In this document: in pieces, positions 17,225 through 25,878 of the stretch
Layout of the letters: each line of letters begins with the position of its first letter
How positions within the stretch are numbered: position 1 is the stretch's first letter
Assembly: GCF_003967515.1 (NCBI RefSeq)
Contig: NZ_BIFQ01000001.1
Location: 5,828,001 to 5,892,000 of the forward strand
Length of the DNA: 64,000 bases
Reading direction: 5' to 3'
Origin: Dictyobacter aurantiacus
GTDB lineage: Bacteria > Chloroflexota > Ktedonobacteria > Ktedonobacterales > Ktedonobacteraceae
Position numbers and translations under genes: made by a program
Notes under the pieces: generated by a model
The model's database searches: none
The model's input: the letters and a program-made list of their open reading frames with translations, nothing else
What the model was told of the DNA's origin: nothing

Positions 17225-18301
17225 ATGCTACTATATAACCCGGAAAACAAGGGCCGAATATTAACAATCGAGCATCCGACGGAGAGCATACCCGCCTTGA
17301 TGGTGTTTTCGGGCAATGCCGGCCAGCTGTTGCGGGGCGACATTCCGACCGTCAATATTTTAAAGGCCATGCGCCAGCGCGCGCAGCGCAACGGCGTGCC
17401 GTTCACCATGCATCTACAGGAAGCGGGGGCCATGAACAGTCGCAGTGTCGGCATGACGCGGCTGCTGGAGGATGTCTTTGGCGACGAGATCGTCATCTTT
17501 CGCTACGGTACCGAAGAGACAAACGGCCAGGTTCGCGATGGGATGGACCAGTACATCGTGTCCTCGCGCAACCTGGTGATCCGCTCGCGCAGTGCCATCC
17601 ATCTGACAATGGTTGAGCGCAAGTTTATGCGCCGCAACCAGCGCGTAGCTCTGAATACAAGCTATGATTTGATGCTGCCGAATGGCGAGAAGATATACCT
17701 GGAGACGACCGGCTTCCACTATGATCTGGGTTTGACGCCGACCAGCACGCAGATCAGTCGTCGGCAGGCCGTCGAGACCCGGCATGGCGTCGAGAAGCTC
17801 ATTCAAAAAGATCTGGGCCACCAGGACGGCAAGGCGCAGATCGGTCTGAAGGGCCTGGTTACCTTCAGCGGTGACGGCAATACGCGTGGTTTCATTGGAA
17901 CTCGCTGGCAGACAGATCGTGTCGAATATCTGAAGCAGGGTCTGGGCGAGGGGGTCAAGGAGGCCACCGCCGAGATCAACGTGACCGCCAATCTGCCGCA
18001 CAGCATCCAGCAGGAGTTTCTGGAGCAGAAGAACTCATTCACCCGGCTGGCTGGACACGTCGTCAACTCGGCCATCGATGCCATCGATGTCACCACTGGC
18101 AGCAAGTGGGGTGAGCGCAAGTTGGATCACCAGTTCTATCGCGACTTCGTCATCAACTCTGATGGTTTGCTGGTTCCCCTACACCGCTTCGATGTCATCG
18201 AGAACAACGTCTTCTACAACTTCGCCAACGCCGACCACTACTTTATCAGCACCCTCTTTGGCTATCACGCAGCCGAAGACGAACAGATGGCCGCCGATTG
18301 A
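17225..18301 (+). CDS. hypothetical protein, unrecognised family
   Basis: The 358-residue protein starts at the ATG at 17225, after AAAAAGG; a TTG at 17198 is less likely. No signal peptide or membrane segment is visible. It is mostly polar with mixed alpha/beta content. Segments that may be conserved are IPALMVFSGNAGQLLRGDIP, NSRSVGMTRLLEDVFGDEIV, VTFSGDGNTRGFIGTRWQTD and VIENNVFYNFANADHYF. The family is not recognised. It ends 55 bp before the 3' end of the LanM1 gene on the opposite strand, so a link to the lanthipeptide operon is possible but unproven. Confidence 0.7.
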   Translation: MLLYNPENKGRILTIEHPTESIPALMVFSGNAGQLLRGDIPTVNILKAMRQRAQRNGVPFTMHLQEAGAMNSRSVGMTRLLEDVFGDEIVIFRYGTEETNGQVRDGMDQYIVSSRNLVIRSRSAIHLTMVERKFMRRNQRVALNTSYDLMLPNGEKIYLETTGFHYDLGLTPTSTQISRRQAVETRHGVEKLIQKDLGHQDGKAQIGLKGLVTFSGDGNTRGFIGTRWQTDRVEYLKQGLGEGVKEATAEINVTANLPHSIQQEFLEQKNSFTRLAGHVVNSAIDAIDVTTGSKWGERKLDHQFYRDFVINSDGLLVPLHRFDVIENNVFYNFANADHYFISTLFGYHAAEDEQMAAD

Positions 18302-18356
18302 GCCAGTCCCTGGTCAAACCGAGGGACTGGCGATTGGCCGTTGTTGGGGGAAGATG

Positions 18357-21300
18357 TCAATGCCAGAGGAGGAGGGAAGGTACGCGATCGGGGTGGGCGA
18401 TGCGCAGAAGCTCATATCCAATGCCGGCCATGCCCTGGAAAAGTTCCACCTTATACACTTGAGGTGGGAATTGCATACTAAACATGAATGCCCCGTTTTG
18501 CTGCGCTCTTGTAAGTACTTGCCCGGTCAGGCTTCTCGCGATTGCGGCAAGATCGGGGCGAGAGAGTAGCGTCGATAGTGTGAGCAGGATGTCCACATGG
18601 CCAATGTTGCCACAACAGAGATGATCCCAATCCAGCAGGTTACATTGTTGTGTCTTTTGTAAGGCGCAATCGATATCCTTACGAATTTGGGGAGTATCCA
18701 GCACACTTAGCCCGCCAGCACGCGCCAGGCCAATTCCTGGCGCGCCATGGCACCAGGTGTAGACATCTAACGATGGAGGATCAGTGCGCAAATCAGGCCA
18801 GTTTTCCTCTGCGGTCGAGAAGAGGCTGTCCTCATAGGCAATGCCTTCTTTTGCAGCCTGCAAGAAGGAGGGGTTCTGTGTGACAGAGTAAAGACGCAGC
18901 AGTGCATAGGCGATGCCCGCCGCCCCGTGAGAAAATCCCGTAAGGCACTTGCCGTTAAAATTGGGCCACGCTCTATACCCTCTCTCGCTGATCGTAGATG
19001 CACGCAAGAGATACTGGCCACAGAGTAGAGCCTGGTCTAAGATGCTCTGCTCAGGAGAGGCATCGTAGAGCGCCATGAGCCCCAGAATCGCGCCTGCCGC
19101 TCCCGCGAGGACATCCAGTTCATGGTCGCTTTCGATATCTGTAGCCGTCATTGCTCTGGCGGCTTGTCTCGCGTCATCTAACAATCCTGGTTCGTCCAAA
19201 AACAGACTTATGCGCGTCAGCGCATAGATGATCGAACCGAGACCAGTACCAGCGCCAATGCCTGTCGCCCCGACCATATGCACCGGGTCCCTGCGTAGCG
19301 CCTGCACCACAGGTTGCACTGCCGTCAGGATCATTTGACGATAGCCTGCTCCGCCCGTGATGTTTTCCAGGGCCGCCAGGAATAGAGCGACACCGAAGGT
19401 TCCTGAATAGAGGTGATACTCCATAGGTTGCAGTTGATACTGTTCGGCGGATGGGAGATACTGTGGCGTGAGCCAGGTAATCCTTCCATCTGCTAGCGAT
19501 ACCATGCGTGTGGCAATTTGCTCGGCGATAGCGAGCGCTTGTGTTATCAGTTCCTCATTTGTTGGCACATAAGCGCAGTCCTCTATAAGTCGTGATGCTC
19601 TGCCTGCCCGAACTGGTACACACAGGGTGGCCTGGATCAGTTTGCTCTGCCGTGACAGGTGCTCATCACTCAGCCTCCGCAGCCGGTCTATCACAAGGGT
19701 GAATCCCGCTGTCTGAAAACACCGCTCTATTTTCTGACCAGACTCAAGGATCAAGTCAACACTATTCGCGCGCATGGTAAAACGCGGAGTGTCGTGCGTG
19801 ATCAATGCCTGCTGTTCCGCTTTGTAGAGCGGCCACCAACGTTTTTTCTCGGCTTCGCTTCTCTGTTGAATGATGGACGATCCTAGCAATTCCATTGCTA
19901 TGCTTTGAACCACCCCATCACGCGAAAAAGCTGGAGTACATAATTTCTCCTTCATTGCCGAATACATCCAATCAGGCCGGAAGAAAAAACGTATGTACTG
20001 CTGCTCAAGAAGATACAAAGGACTGGTCTCCGCGAGAAGATCTTCACGGTGGCTTAAGAGAAAATGATACAGGATTTGAAAACCCTGCACGACATCTTCA
20101 ACATAATCCTCCAGCCTTTGTGGGCAGCCGTTGAGCAGTGGTATGTTCATGCCCTTAAGAACCTCACTTGCAGCTTCACTGGTGCGAACAGATTTCTGTT
20201 GAGCAAGCAAAGAAGCCATACCTGGCGTGCCCAGTCCACTGGTATCACGAATGCTCTCTTTGTCCCTGGACAATTGCCAGGTAGCAAGAAGTCCAGTATG
20301 CAGCACTGTATACATGAGATGCTCATCACTCTGATCAGGCGGCGTAGAGGATGTGTTGTCCGGGTGATGAGGAGAGGAATAGGGCTGCATAAGGATGCTG
20401 GGATCTACCAAAACGGGATGTTCACCATACGCGATAATATGGCTGGCGAGGCAATTCCTGCCACCGAGCAGGTAGATGAGACACAGCAACATACCGGCTC
20501 TCTGGCAATACATATGTATTTCTGGCTGATTCCTGCATGGCCGGTGTTCTATATATTCCACCCATCCATGATCCCTGCGATTGAGACATGCCAGGATCTT
20601 GAAGAGGTGAGCGACGGCCTGCTGATTACACCAGGCCAGCAGCTGATAATACGCGTCCTCCAGACCAATGTTTCCAGGTTTATACACTACTTTTCCGCCC
20701 GATGCGAAAGTCAGGGCCATCACGCGGCGTCCTCCATGATAGCTCTTTGAAAGCGCCGGCTGGATTCCCGCGACCTGGTCAGGTTGGTTGGCGCCAAGCA
20801 TGTTCTGGATGTCTGGCCAATCAGTTGCGAGATGTTGAAAAAACGCGGCCGTAGCCGCAACCCACTGCTCGGTAAGTGTTGCCAGCAGGCGCGCCAGGGC
20901 GCTGTACTGGCGAAAAAACGCCGCTAACCGGGCTGAGCGCATCTGTTCGATAAAGCGCTGATAGCAGGCATCTTCAGCCTCCTGAGTCCGCGCGCGTTCC
21001 CTGGCGAACTCGGCGTATAAGGTATCCACCGCGCAAGCAACCAGTTCCTGGAGGAGTTGATCCCGCAGAGTTGCATGTGCCTGCTCCGCAAGCAGATGAA
21101 AAGCTCCACTGGACTGGCTCATCAGCTGTTGATGCGCGATGGCAACAAACGGGGCGAGAATTTCTCCAAAGGGAACCGGTTGCTTTGTCGCCAGAGCATG
21201 GACAAGTTGTGTCATGTGCTGGTTATATGTTGCCTCATCTTCTGGTGCTTTATCGGTAAAGAGCAAAACCTCCCGCAGAAGATGAGCCCAGGAAGGAAGA

Positions 21301-21566
21301 ATATGCTGTTTATCCACATGCATTGAGCCAAGGACCGCTTGTACCATACGCAGATCAAAACCATCCCTGGCCAGGCGTTCACGAAACAGTTCCCGGTTTC
21401 CTCCTGCGCTACTTTGGCACCATGCCGCCAGGCGGGCCTGTACGACCTCATGATTGGTATGAGCATCATCAGGAACCAGTGCTCCACTCAGGCGTTCAGT
21501 GATTGTACTGGCCCCTGCAACGATGGCGAGCACATCCTGGCTGAAACAGTCCGACGTTATCGGCAT
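18357..21566 (-). CDS. lanM: LanM1: class II lanthipeptide synthetase with degenerate dehydratase and CCG-type cyclase
   Basis: The 1069-residue protein has the two-part LanM layout: a DUF4135 kinase-like dehydratase (about 1-640) and a LanC-like cyclase (about 690-1069). The dehydratase is degenerate. By alignment with LanM2, the Asp of the D-x-H motif is S275 (SYHGGR, H277 kept). The D-x-H-x-x-N motif reads NCLASH (N371, L373, H376), and the D-L-E motif reads DPS (D388 kept, Glu is S390). The Lys in VVYKP (K296) remains. The cyclase looks intact: FSHGAAG with H880 and zinc ligands C939 (WCHG) and C984-C985 (LCCGN), a three-Cys 'CCG' site. The ATG at 21566 follows the LanM2 stop codon with no gap, behind AAAGGAAC, so translation is probably coupled. 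Confidence 0.96.
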   Translation of the reverse strand: MPITSDCFSQDVLAIVAGASTITERLSGALVPDDAHTNHEVVQARLAAWCQSSAGGNRELFRERLARDGFDLRMVQAVLGSMHVDKQHILPSWAHLLREVLLFTDKAPEDEATYNQHMTQLVHALATKQPVPFGEILAPFVAIAHQQLMSQSSGAFHLLAEQAHATLRDQLLQELVACAVDTLYAEFARERARTQEAEDACYQRFIEQMRSARLAAFFRQYSALARLLATLTEQWVAATAAFFQHLATDWPDIQNMLGANQPDQVAGIQPALSKSYHGGRRVMALTFASGGKVVYKPGNIGLEDAYYQLLAWCNQQAVAHLFKILACLNRRDHGWVEYIEHRPCRNQPEIHMYCQRAGMLLCLIYLLGGRNCLASHIIAYGEHPVLVDPSILMQPYSSPHHPDNTSSTPPDQSDEHLMYTVLHTGLLATWQLSRDKESIRDTSGLGTPGMASLLAQQKSVRTSEAASEVLKGMNIPLLNGCPQRLEDYVEDVVQGFQILYHFLLSHREDLLAETSPLYLLEQQYIRFFFRPDWMYSAMKEKLCTPAFSRDGVVQSIAMELLGSSIIQQRSEAEKKRWWPLYKAEQQALITHDTPRFTMRANSVDLILESGQKIERCFQTAGFTLVIDRLRRLSDEHLSRQSKLIQATLCVPVRAGRASRLIEDCAYVPTNEELITQALAIAEQIATRMVSLADGRITWLTPQYLPSAEQYQLQPMEYHLYSGTFGVALFLAALENITGGAGYRQMILTAVQPVVQALRRDPVHMVGATGIGAGTGLGSIIYALTRISLFLDEPGLLDDARQAARAMTATDIESDHELDVLAGAAGAILGLMALYDASPEQSILDQALLCGQYLLRASTISERGYRAWPNFNGKCLTGFSHGAAGIAYALLRLYSVTQNPSFLQAAKEGIAYEDSLFSTAEENWPDLRTDPPSLDVYTWCHGAPGIGLARAGGLSVLDTPQIRKDIDCALQKTQQCNLLDWDHLCCGNIGHVDILLTLSTLLSRPDLAAIARSLTGQVLTRAQQNGAFMFSMQFPPQVYKVELFQGMAGIGYELLRIAHPDRVPSLLLWH

Positions 21567-24500
21567 TTAATGTTCCTTTCTGATAACAGGTGGCTGGAGT
21601 AAAAGCACAGATGGAATCTGTTCAGGTGCTGCCAACCTGAGTAATTGATAGCCTGTGCCCGCCAGACCTGTCATCAAGCCAGGCGTCTCTATCCCTGTAG
21701 GCACGCCCGTAACCCAACGCTGTGTTGTAAGACTGTCGAGCAGTGAAGCGACGATGCGCCTGGTCTGTCCGCAGGACCAATGGTCACGCAGGGTGCGGGC
21801 AGCGACGAGCAAGAGCTCAAGATTGCCAAAGTCGCCGTGGCAGAGTGCATGGTTCCATCCAAAGCCAGCCGCCAGGGTAACGTTAAGCGTGCGGTCTATT
21901 TCTCTGCGATTCTGTTCATCAGGTAATTCTTCCAGGCAATCCAGGCGAGCCAGCCCGATCCCTGGCGCTCCCTGGCACCAACTCTGTCTGCCAACACCAC
22001 GCTCACATGGGCGGGCATCCTGCTGCTCTCCTGTAACAGACAGCGCGCTTTGCTCGTGCTGTAAAGTTTGCATGGCCACGTAGCGGAAACGCTCTTCACC
22101 ACTTGCGCGGGCCAGTTTAAGAAGGCTCCAGACAATGCCGGTAGTACCGCTCAAAAAGCCGGGAGGCAGCGGTTCCTGAGAACGGGATAGCCAACGCTGC
22201 CCTCTTTTGTCCGGTTGAGCGCGGGCCAGTAGATGATCACCGCATTGCAAGGCAACCGTAAGCGTCTTTGCCGATGGCCAGACCGCATAGAGAGAGAGAA
22301 GGCTGGCAATGCATCCCGCCGAACCGGCCATGATATCCAGGCTCTCATCCTTCTCTACAAGGTCAGGCAGCAGCGCGACCAGCTCCTCAGCCTCCTTGAA
22401 TAAGGAATGATCGTGCCAGAGCATCCCAAGGTGGGATAGGAGGTACACCACAGAACCCCAACCATCAAAAACCCCCACTCTTGCTTGCTCAGGGCGTGTT
22501 CTGGCCTTCTGCATATCAGCTCGTAATTTAGCCACAGCTGCTCTGGCTAGTTCTGTAAAACGGACATCACCTGTCAGGCTTCCCAGATAACTCAAGAACA
22601 ACGCGATACCCGCTACGCCGTTGTATAAGCTGATGTCGCTGACCTGAAGAGACCACTCGCGATCTCTATAGAGCCCGATATCGAGCCATCCGGCGGCACC
22701 GCCCTTGCGCAAAGCTTGCCTGTTGAGTTGCTCACCGATAGCACGAGCGGCCTGTACACACTGTGTATGGTTCACGTCGCTACATACTGGTCGCAGATGT
22801 ACTCCTGCCGATGGCGGATTGTGGATATCTAGCGACATGCAAGCGAAAGATGCTTTGATAATCCAGCACTGCCGGGCAAGATCCTCCTCTCCAAGCTGTT
22901 CGATACACATTCTGGCGCGTTCCAGACTTGTCTCCTCAAAGACGCCTTGAATAACCTCCCCCTGACTGGTAATCAGGTCGTGGCTGTCAGGATAGGTAGT
23001 AAACAGCGGAATATCACCATTGAGCAGGTCGGCCCGTTCCGCGGCAATCAGCCGGGATAAGTAAGGAATATCTTTGACGGCCAGCCATAAATAATCAAAG
23101 AAACGCTCGCGTTTTAAGGCATCGCGCAACTTGTTGGGATGGAAGCTCTCGGTCAGGAGTAGAGCATAATCGCTTGTCCCGCGGGCAATGAAACGAATTT
23201 CATCATGGGAAAAGCGAGGCAGAAGGTGGGTCAGGAACTCAGCGCGACGAGTGCTAATCTCATGGTAAATGGTGCTAAAACCTTTGATGAGAGCACCGCA
23301 ATAATCGGAAGTTTGCACTGGCTGACCATTGAGCTGTGGGCGATTCTGATCGCCAGGCGTTTTCATATCCTCCAGTACTATGTGCATTTCGTCTGTCTGC
23401 TCGCCTTCCCACCTGCGAGCAGGACGAGGAAATAGTTGCCCTTCCTGACCGCCAAGCCCGCTGAGATCGACTCCTATGGCATCCTCCTCGGACCAGGCGC
23501 GCTGAGGAAGCAGATCTGTGTGCAGGACAGAATGCAGCAAGGCTGGATGTGTCAGAAGAGAAGCCTCCTCGCGGCGCTGCTGAGGATGCAGCAGCGCTTC
23601 CAGATCGACCAGCATAGGATGCTCGCCAGCAGCTATGATATTCTCTGCGTGAAAGTCAACTGCTTGCAGAATATAGAGCAAAGCCAGGTATCCCCCCTGT
23701 CTCTCATAAAAACGTTCGACCTCTTTTTCAGAGGTACATTCGCGAGCAGGAATAAACTCGGACCAGCCATATGAGCCCTTATTCAGTAGCCTGGTTGTTT
23801 TGAAGCCAGGGTGATCGCCATGTTCGTTCAGCCAGGTAAGCAATTCCTGAAAATGGACATCGATCGCTAATGATTTTGGTTTGTACACCAGTTGCCAGCC
23901 GGAAGCAAACTGGAGCAGCATCACACTGCGTCCCCCCCGATGGGTATCACCGGCTCCACCGTCAATCGTAGCGAGTAATCCCGGATCTTCTACGGGTGCC
24001 AGGTGGGTACAAATCTCTGGCCAGTCTGCGCTGAGGTGCTGTAAAAACTCCAGGCTGAATGTAACCCAAAAATCAAGTGTAATCACGAGCTGGCGAGCCA
24101 GCACAGAGTATTCTTCGAGCAGGGACGCGATTACATCTTTATTGCTCAAGAATTGTATATAGCTCTGAAAACGTTCCTCAGACGTTTCACCCTCTAATTG
24201 TCCTCGCAAACGCGCGATATTCAGCTCGAGCACAAATGTGCGGTGTAGTTGAGGTTGCAATTGTTGGGCAAGATTGGGCAAGAACAAAGATGCGACGTTT
24301 TGCGGATCAAAAGGAAGCATATCATACCGCTGAGAAAGCCTATCTATGCCCTCCTGAAGGCGCTGGATGCCTCTCTGTAACAGGGGAAGCAGAGGTCGTA
24401 AAAAAGCAAAGTCCTCACCTCCTTCTTGCTCAGGGAAGCGAAGATCAGTAGCAGTGGGTGCATCCGCTCCCGTAAAAGCCCTCGCCAGTTCTTCCAGCCA

Positions 24501-24794
24501 GTGTGGCGGTCCTGACTGGATCAGGCGGTCGCGGACACGTTCGATGGGTTCCACCAGGAGCGCAAGAAGATCCTGTTCAGTTATCGCATCCAGCGCCAGG
24601 CGATCAGCAAAGAGAGAACTTATATGGAAAGGAGCTTGCTGCTTCCACTGTTGGAACGCTTCTTCCGCTTCCCGCCTGTTGCCAGGTTCAATGGTAAGCG
24701 GATTATGGGAGCCCTGGAGTGACTGAAGGCGTTCTTTCAGGGTTGCCGCGTGATACCAGCCAGCGGATTGCCATGAGGATTCTATACTGTTCAC
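21567..24794 (-). CDS. lanM: LanM2: class II lanthipeptide synthetase with intact dehydratase motifs, cyclase His replaced
   Basis: From a GTG at 24794 (AAGGAGC 7 nt upstream; longer frame to 24827 has no ribosome binding site) the protein has 1075 residues. The dehydratase has the expected residues: GDTHRGGR (D283, H285), the Lys in LVYKP (K305), DFHAEN (D380, H382, N385) and DLE (D397, E399). It should phosphorylate and eliminate Ser/Thr of the precursors. The cyclase keeps zinc ligands C940 (WCQG) and C985-H986 (LCHGD) and the DIMAGSAG motif. The motif corresponding to SHGAAG reads LSGTTG, so the conserved His is S882. It follows three precursor genes and overlaps nothing; LanM1 starts directly after its stop. 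Confidence 0.96.
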   Translation of the reverse strand: MNSIESSWQSAGWYHAATLKERLQSLQGSHNPLTIEPGNRREAEEAFQQWKQQAPFHISSLFADRLALDAITEQDLLALLVEPIERVRDRLIQSGPPHWLEELARAFTGADAPTATDLRFPEQEGGEDFAFLRPLLPLLQRGIQRLQEGIDRLSQRYDMLPFDPQNVASLFLPNLAQQLQPQLHRTFVLELNIARLRGQLEGETSEERFQSYIQFLSNKDVIASLLEEYSVLARQLVITLDFWVTFSLEFLQHLSADWPEICTHLAPVEDPGLLATIDGGAGDTHRGGRSVMLLQFASGWQLVYKPKSLAIDVHFQELLTWLNEHGDHPGFKTTRLLNKGSYGWSEFIPARECTSEKEVERFYERQGGYLALLYILQAVDFHAENIIAAGEHPMLVDLEALLHPQQRREEASLLTHPALLHSVLHTDLLPQRAWSEEDAIGVDLSGLGGQEGQLFPRPARRWEGEQTDEMHIVLEDMKTPGDQNRPQLNGQPVQTSDYCGALIKGFSTIYHEISTRRAEFLTHLLPRFSHDEIRFIARGTSDYALLLTESFHPNKLRDALKRERFFDYLWLAVKDIPYLSRLIAAERADLLNGDIPLFTTYPDSHDLITSQGEVIQGVFEETSLERARMCIEQLGEEDLARQCWIIKASFACMSLDIHNPPSAGVHLRPVCSDVNHTQCVQAARAIGEQLNRQALRKGGAAGWLDIGLYRDREWSLQVSDISLYNGVAGIALFLSYLGSLTGDVRFTELARAAVAKLRADMQKARTRPEQARVGVFDGWGSVVYLLSHLGMLWHDHSLFKEAEELVALLPDLVEKDESLDIMAGSAGCIASLLSLYAVWPSAKTLTVALQCGDHLLARAQPDKRGQRWLSRSQEPLPPGFLSGTTGIVWSLLKLARASGEERFRYVAMQTLQHEQSALSVTGEQQDARPCERGVGRQSWCQGAPGIGLARLDCLEELPDEQNRREIDRTLNVTLAAGFGWNHALCHGDFGNLELLLVAARTLRDHWSCGQTRRIVASLLDSLTTQRWVTGVPTGIETPGLMTGLAGTGYQLLRLAAPEQIPSVLLLQPPVIRKEH

Positions 24795-24861
24795 TTTCTG
24801 CTCCTTGTAGAGAGCAATACGATACAAATGTCTGCTCTTACATTCATCTCGTTACATCCTC

Positions 24862-24900
24862 GCGGTCCCGAACATTTTCAGAAAACATCCAGAACTACAA
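24862..24900 (-). repeat. degenerate hairpin between precursor 3 and LanM2
   Basis: This is a third, decayed copy of the hairpin found after precursors 1 and 2. CGGTCCCGAACATTTTC is still recognisable on the plus strand, but the other arm (CATCCAGAACTACAA) has lost most pairing. Confidence 0.55.
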
Positions 24901-24917
24901 AGTGACAGGTTACATTT

Positions 24918-25133
24918 CTATGATTTCTTGTGTTTCTTGCAGCCCCCCTCGCGAACGGTGTAAGGTACAGGAGTATTAGGCATAGCCATCCAATTCCGGG
25001 TGTTCTCTCCACCAACTGCATCTGCCAGTTCCTGATCAGACAATTCATCGCCGATCGGGTTTTCAGGCAGATGCTGATCCAGGTCCACCGACGTTCCTGT
25101 TTTCCACGCACGGATAATCTCTTCGATGGTCAT
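24918..25133 (-). CDS. lanA: lanthipeptide precursor 3, mersacidin-type leader
   Basis: The 71-residue peptide starts at an ATG with the same AGAGGAG ribosome binding site as the other two. Leader: MTIEEIIRAWKTGTSVDLDQ, then HLPENPIGDELSDQELADAV ending GG at about 41-42, as in mersacidin/lichenicidin-type leaders. The putative core is ENTRNWMAMPNTPVPYTVRE followed by GGCKKHKKS. It has three or four Thr/Ser but one Cys only, so at most one thioether ring can form unless it pairs with another peptide. It is the gene closest to LanM2 (123 bp gap). Confidence 0.92.
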   Translation of the reverse strand: MTIEEIIRAWKTGTSVDLDQHLPENPIGDELSDQELADAVGGENTRNWMAMPNTPVPYTVREGGCKKHKKS

Positions 25134-25156
25134 TATCGGCTCCTCTTGTGACATCC

Positions 25157-25197
25157 TTGCGGTCCCGAACATTTTTAAAAAACATCCGGGACTGCAA
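25157..25197 (-). repeat. hairpin between precursors 2 and 3
   Basis: Arms TTGCGGTCCCG and CGGGACTGCAA pair with one mismatch, and ACATTTTT against AAAAAACAT-type sequence extends the stem. It lies between the stop of precursor 2 and the start of precursor 3 and is homologous to the hairpin at 25607. Confidence 0.75.
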
Positions 25198-25268
25198 AGT
25201 GACGAGTCAAATTTTAACGTTTTCTGGGTGTTCTGCACTAACAGTCCCACTTCGTAGGGTGGAAAGAT

Positions 25269-25484
25269 TCAATGTTTTTTTGGTTTACACCAACATTCAT
25301 ACTTCGTAGGGCGTCGAGTTTCAGTGTTGGGCATAGCCATCCAATCCTGCCCTTGATGACTACCAATTGCCTCTGCCAGTTCCTGATCAGACAACTCATT
25401 GCCGATCGGGTTCTCAGGCAGATGCTGATCTAGATCTTCCGACGTTCCGGCCTTCCACGCACGGATAATCTCTTCGATGCTCAT
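25269..25484 (-). CDS. lanA: lanthipeptide precursor 2, mersacidin-type leader
   Basis: The 71-residue peptide has the leader MSIEEIIRAWKAGTSEDLDQ then HLPENPIGNELSDQELAEAI, with GS where the other two have GG. The putative core begins HQGQDWMAMPNTETRRPTKY and ends ECWCKPKKH: three Thr, two Cys separated by one residue (CWC), and a basic tail. The leader is about 90% like those of precursors 1 and 3, while the core has diverged, the usual sign of a RiPP precursor family. The AGAGGAG ribosome binding site is shared. Confidence 0.92.
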   Translation of the reverse strand: MSIEEIIRAWKAGTSEDLDQHLPENPIGNELSDQELAEAIGSHQGQDWMAMPNTETRRPTKYECWCKPKKH

Positions 25485-25606
25485 TATCAGCTCCTCTTGT
25501 CTGCCTTCAAGAAAGGCGCTACTTACATATTCGAACCATTCAGTTACTTACTACGACTTGCAGAGTTGCCCGGAAGAACCTTTTCCCCGCTCTATCTCCC
25601 GTGTAA

Positions 25607-25648
25607 TTGCGGCCCCGGCTATTTCCTAAAAAATATCCGGGGCCGCAA
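25607..25648 (-). repeat. hairpin after precursor 1
   Basis: Perfect 12-bp arms TTGCGGCCCCGG (25607-25618) and CCGGGGCCGCAA (25637-25648) surround an 18-nt A/T-rich centre. TATTT and AAATA inside it extend the stem past one mismatch. No T-tract follows on the minus strand. It could be a partial terminator or an mRNA-stabilising hairpin that raises precursor over synthetase levels. Confidence 0.82.
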
Positions 25649-25665
25649 AGTGGCAGGCTAAATCT

Positions 25666-25878
25666 TTATGGTTTCTTGTGTTTCTTGCAGTCTCCACACT
25701 CTTTCGTACGGTGTGACCCGTTAGGCATAGCAATCCAATCCTGGGCGTTCTTGCCGCCGAATGCTTCTGCCAGTTCGTTATCAGACAATTCATCGCCGAT
25801 CGGGTTCCCAGGCAGATGCTGATTCGGGTCTTCCGACGTTCCTGTTTTCCATGCACGGATAATCTCTTCGATGGTCAT
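25666..25878 (-). CDS. lanA: lanthipeptide precursor 1, mersacidin-type leader
   Basis: The 70-residue peptide has the leader MTIEEIIRAWKTGTSEDPNQ then HLPGNPIGDELSDNELAEAF ending GG. The putative core is KNAQDWIAMPNGSHRTKECG followed by DCKKHKKP. It has one Ser, one Thr and two Cys (CGDC), enough for two rings. The segment W-(I/M)-AMPN is shared by all three cores, and the tail is strongly basic. The ribosome binding site is AGAGGAG, 7 nt before the ATG. This is the first gene of the operon; the promoter should lie in the 637-bp region upstream. Confidence 0.92.
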   Translation of the reverse strand: MTIEEIIRAWKTGTSEDPNQHLPGNPIGDELSDNELAEAFGGKNAQDWIAMPNGSHRTKECGDCKKHKKP

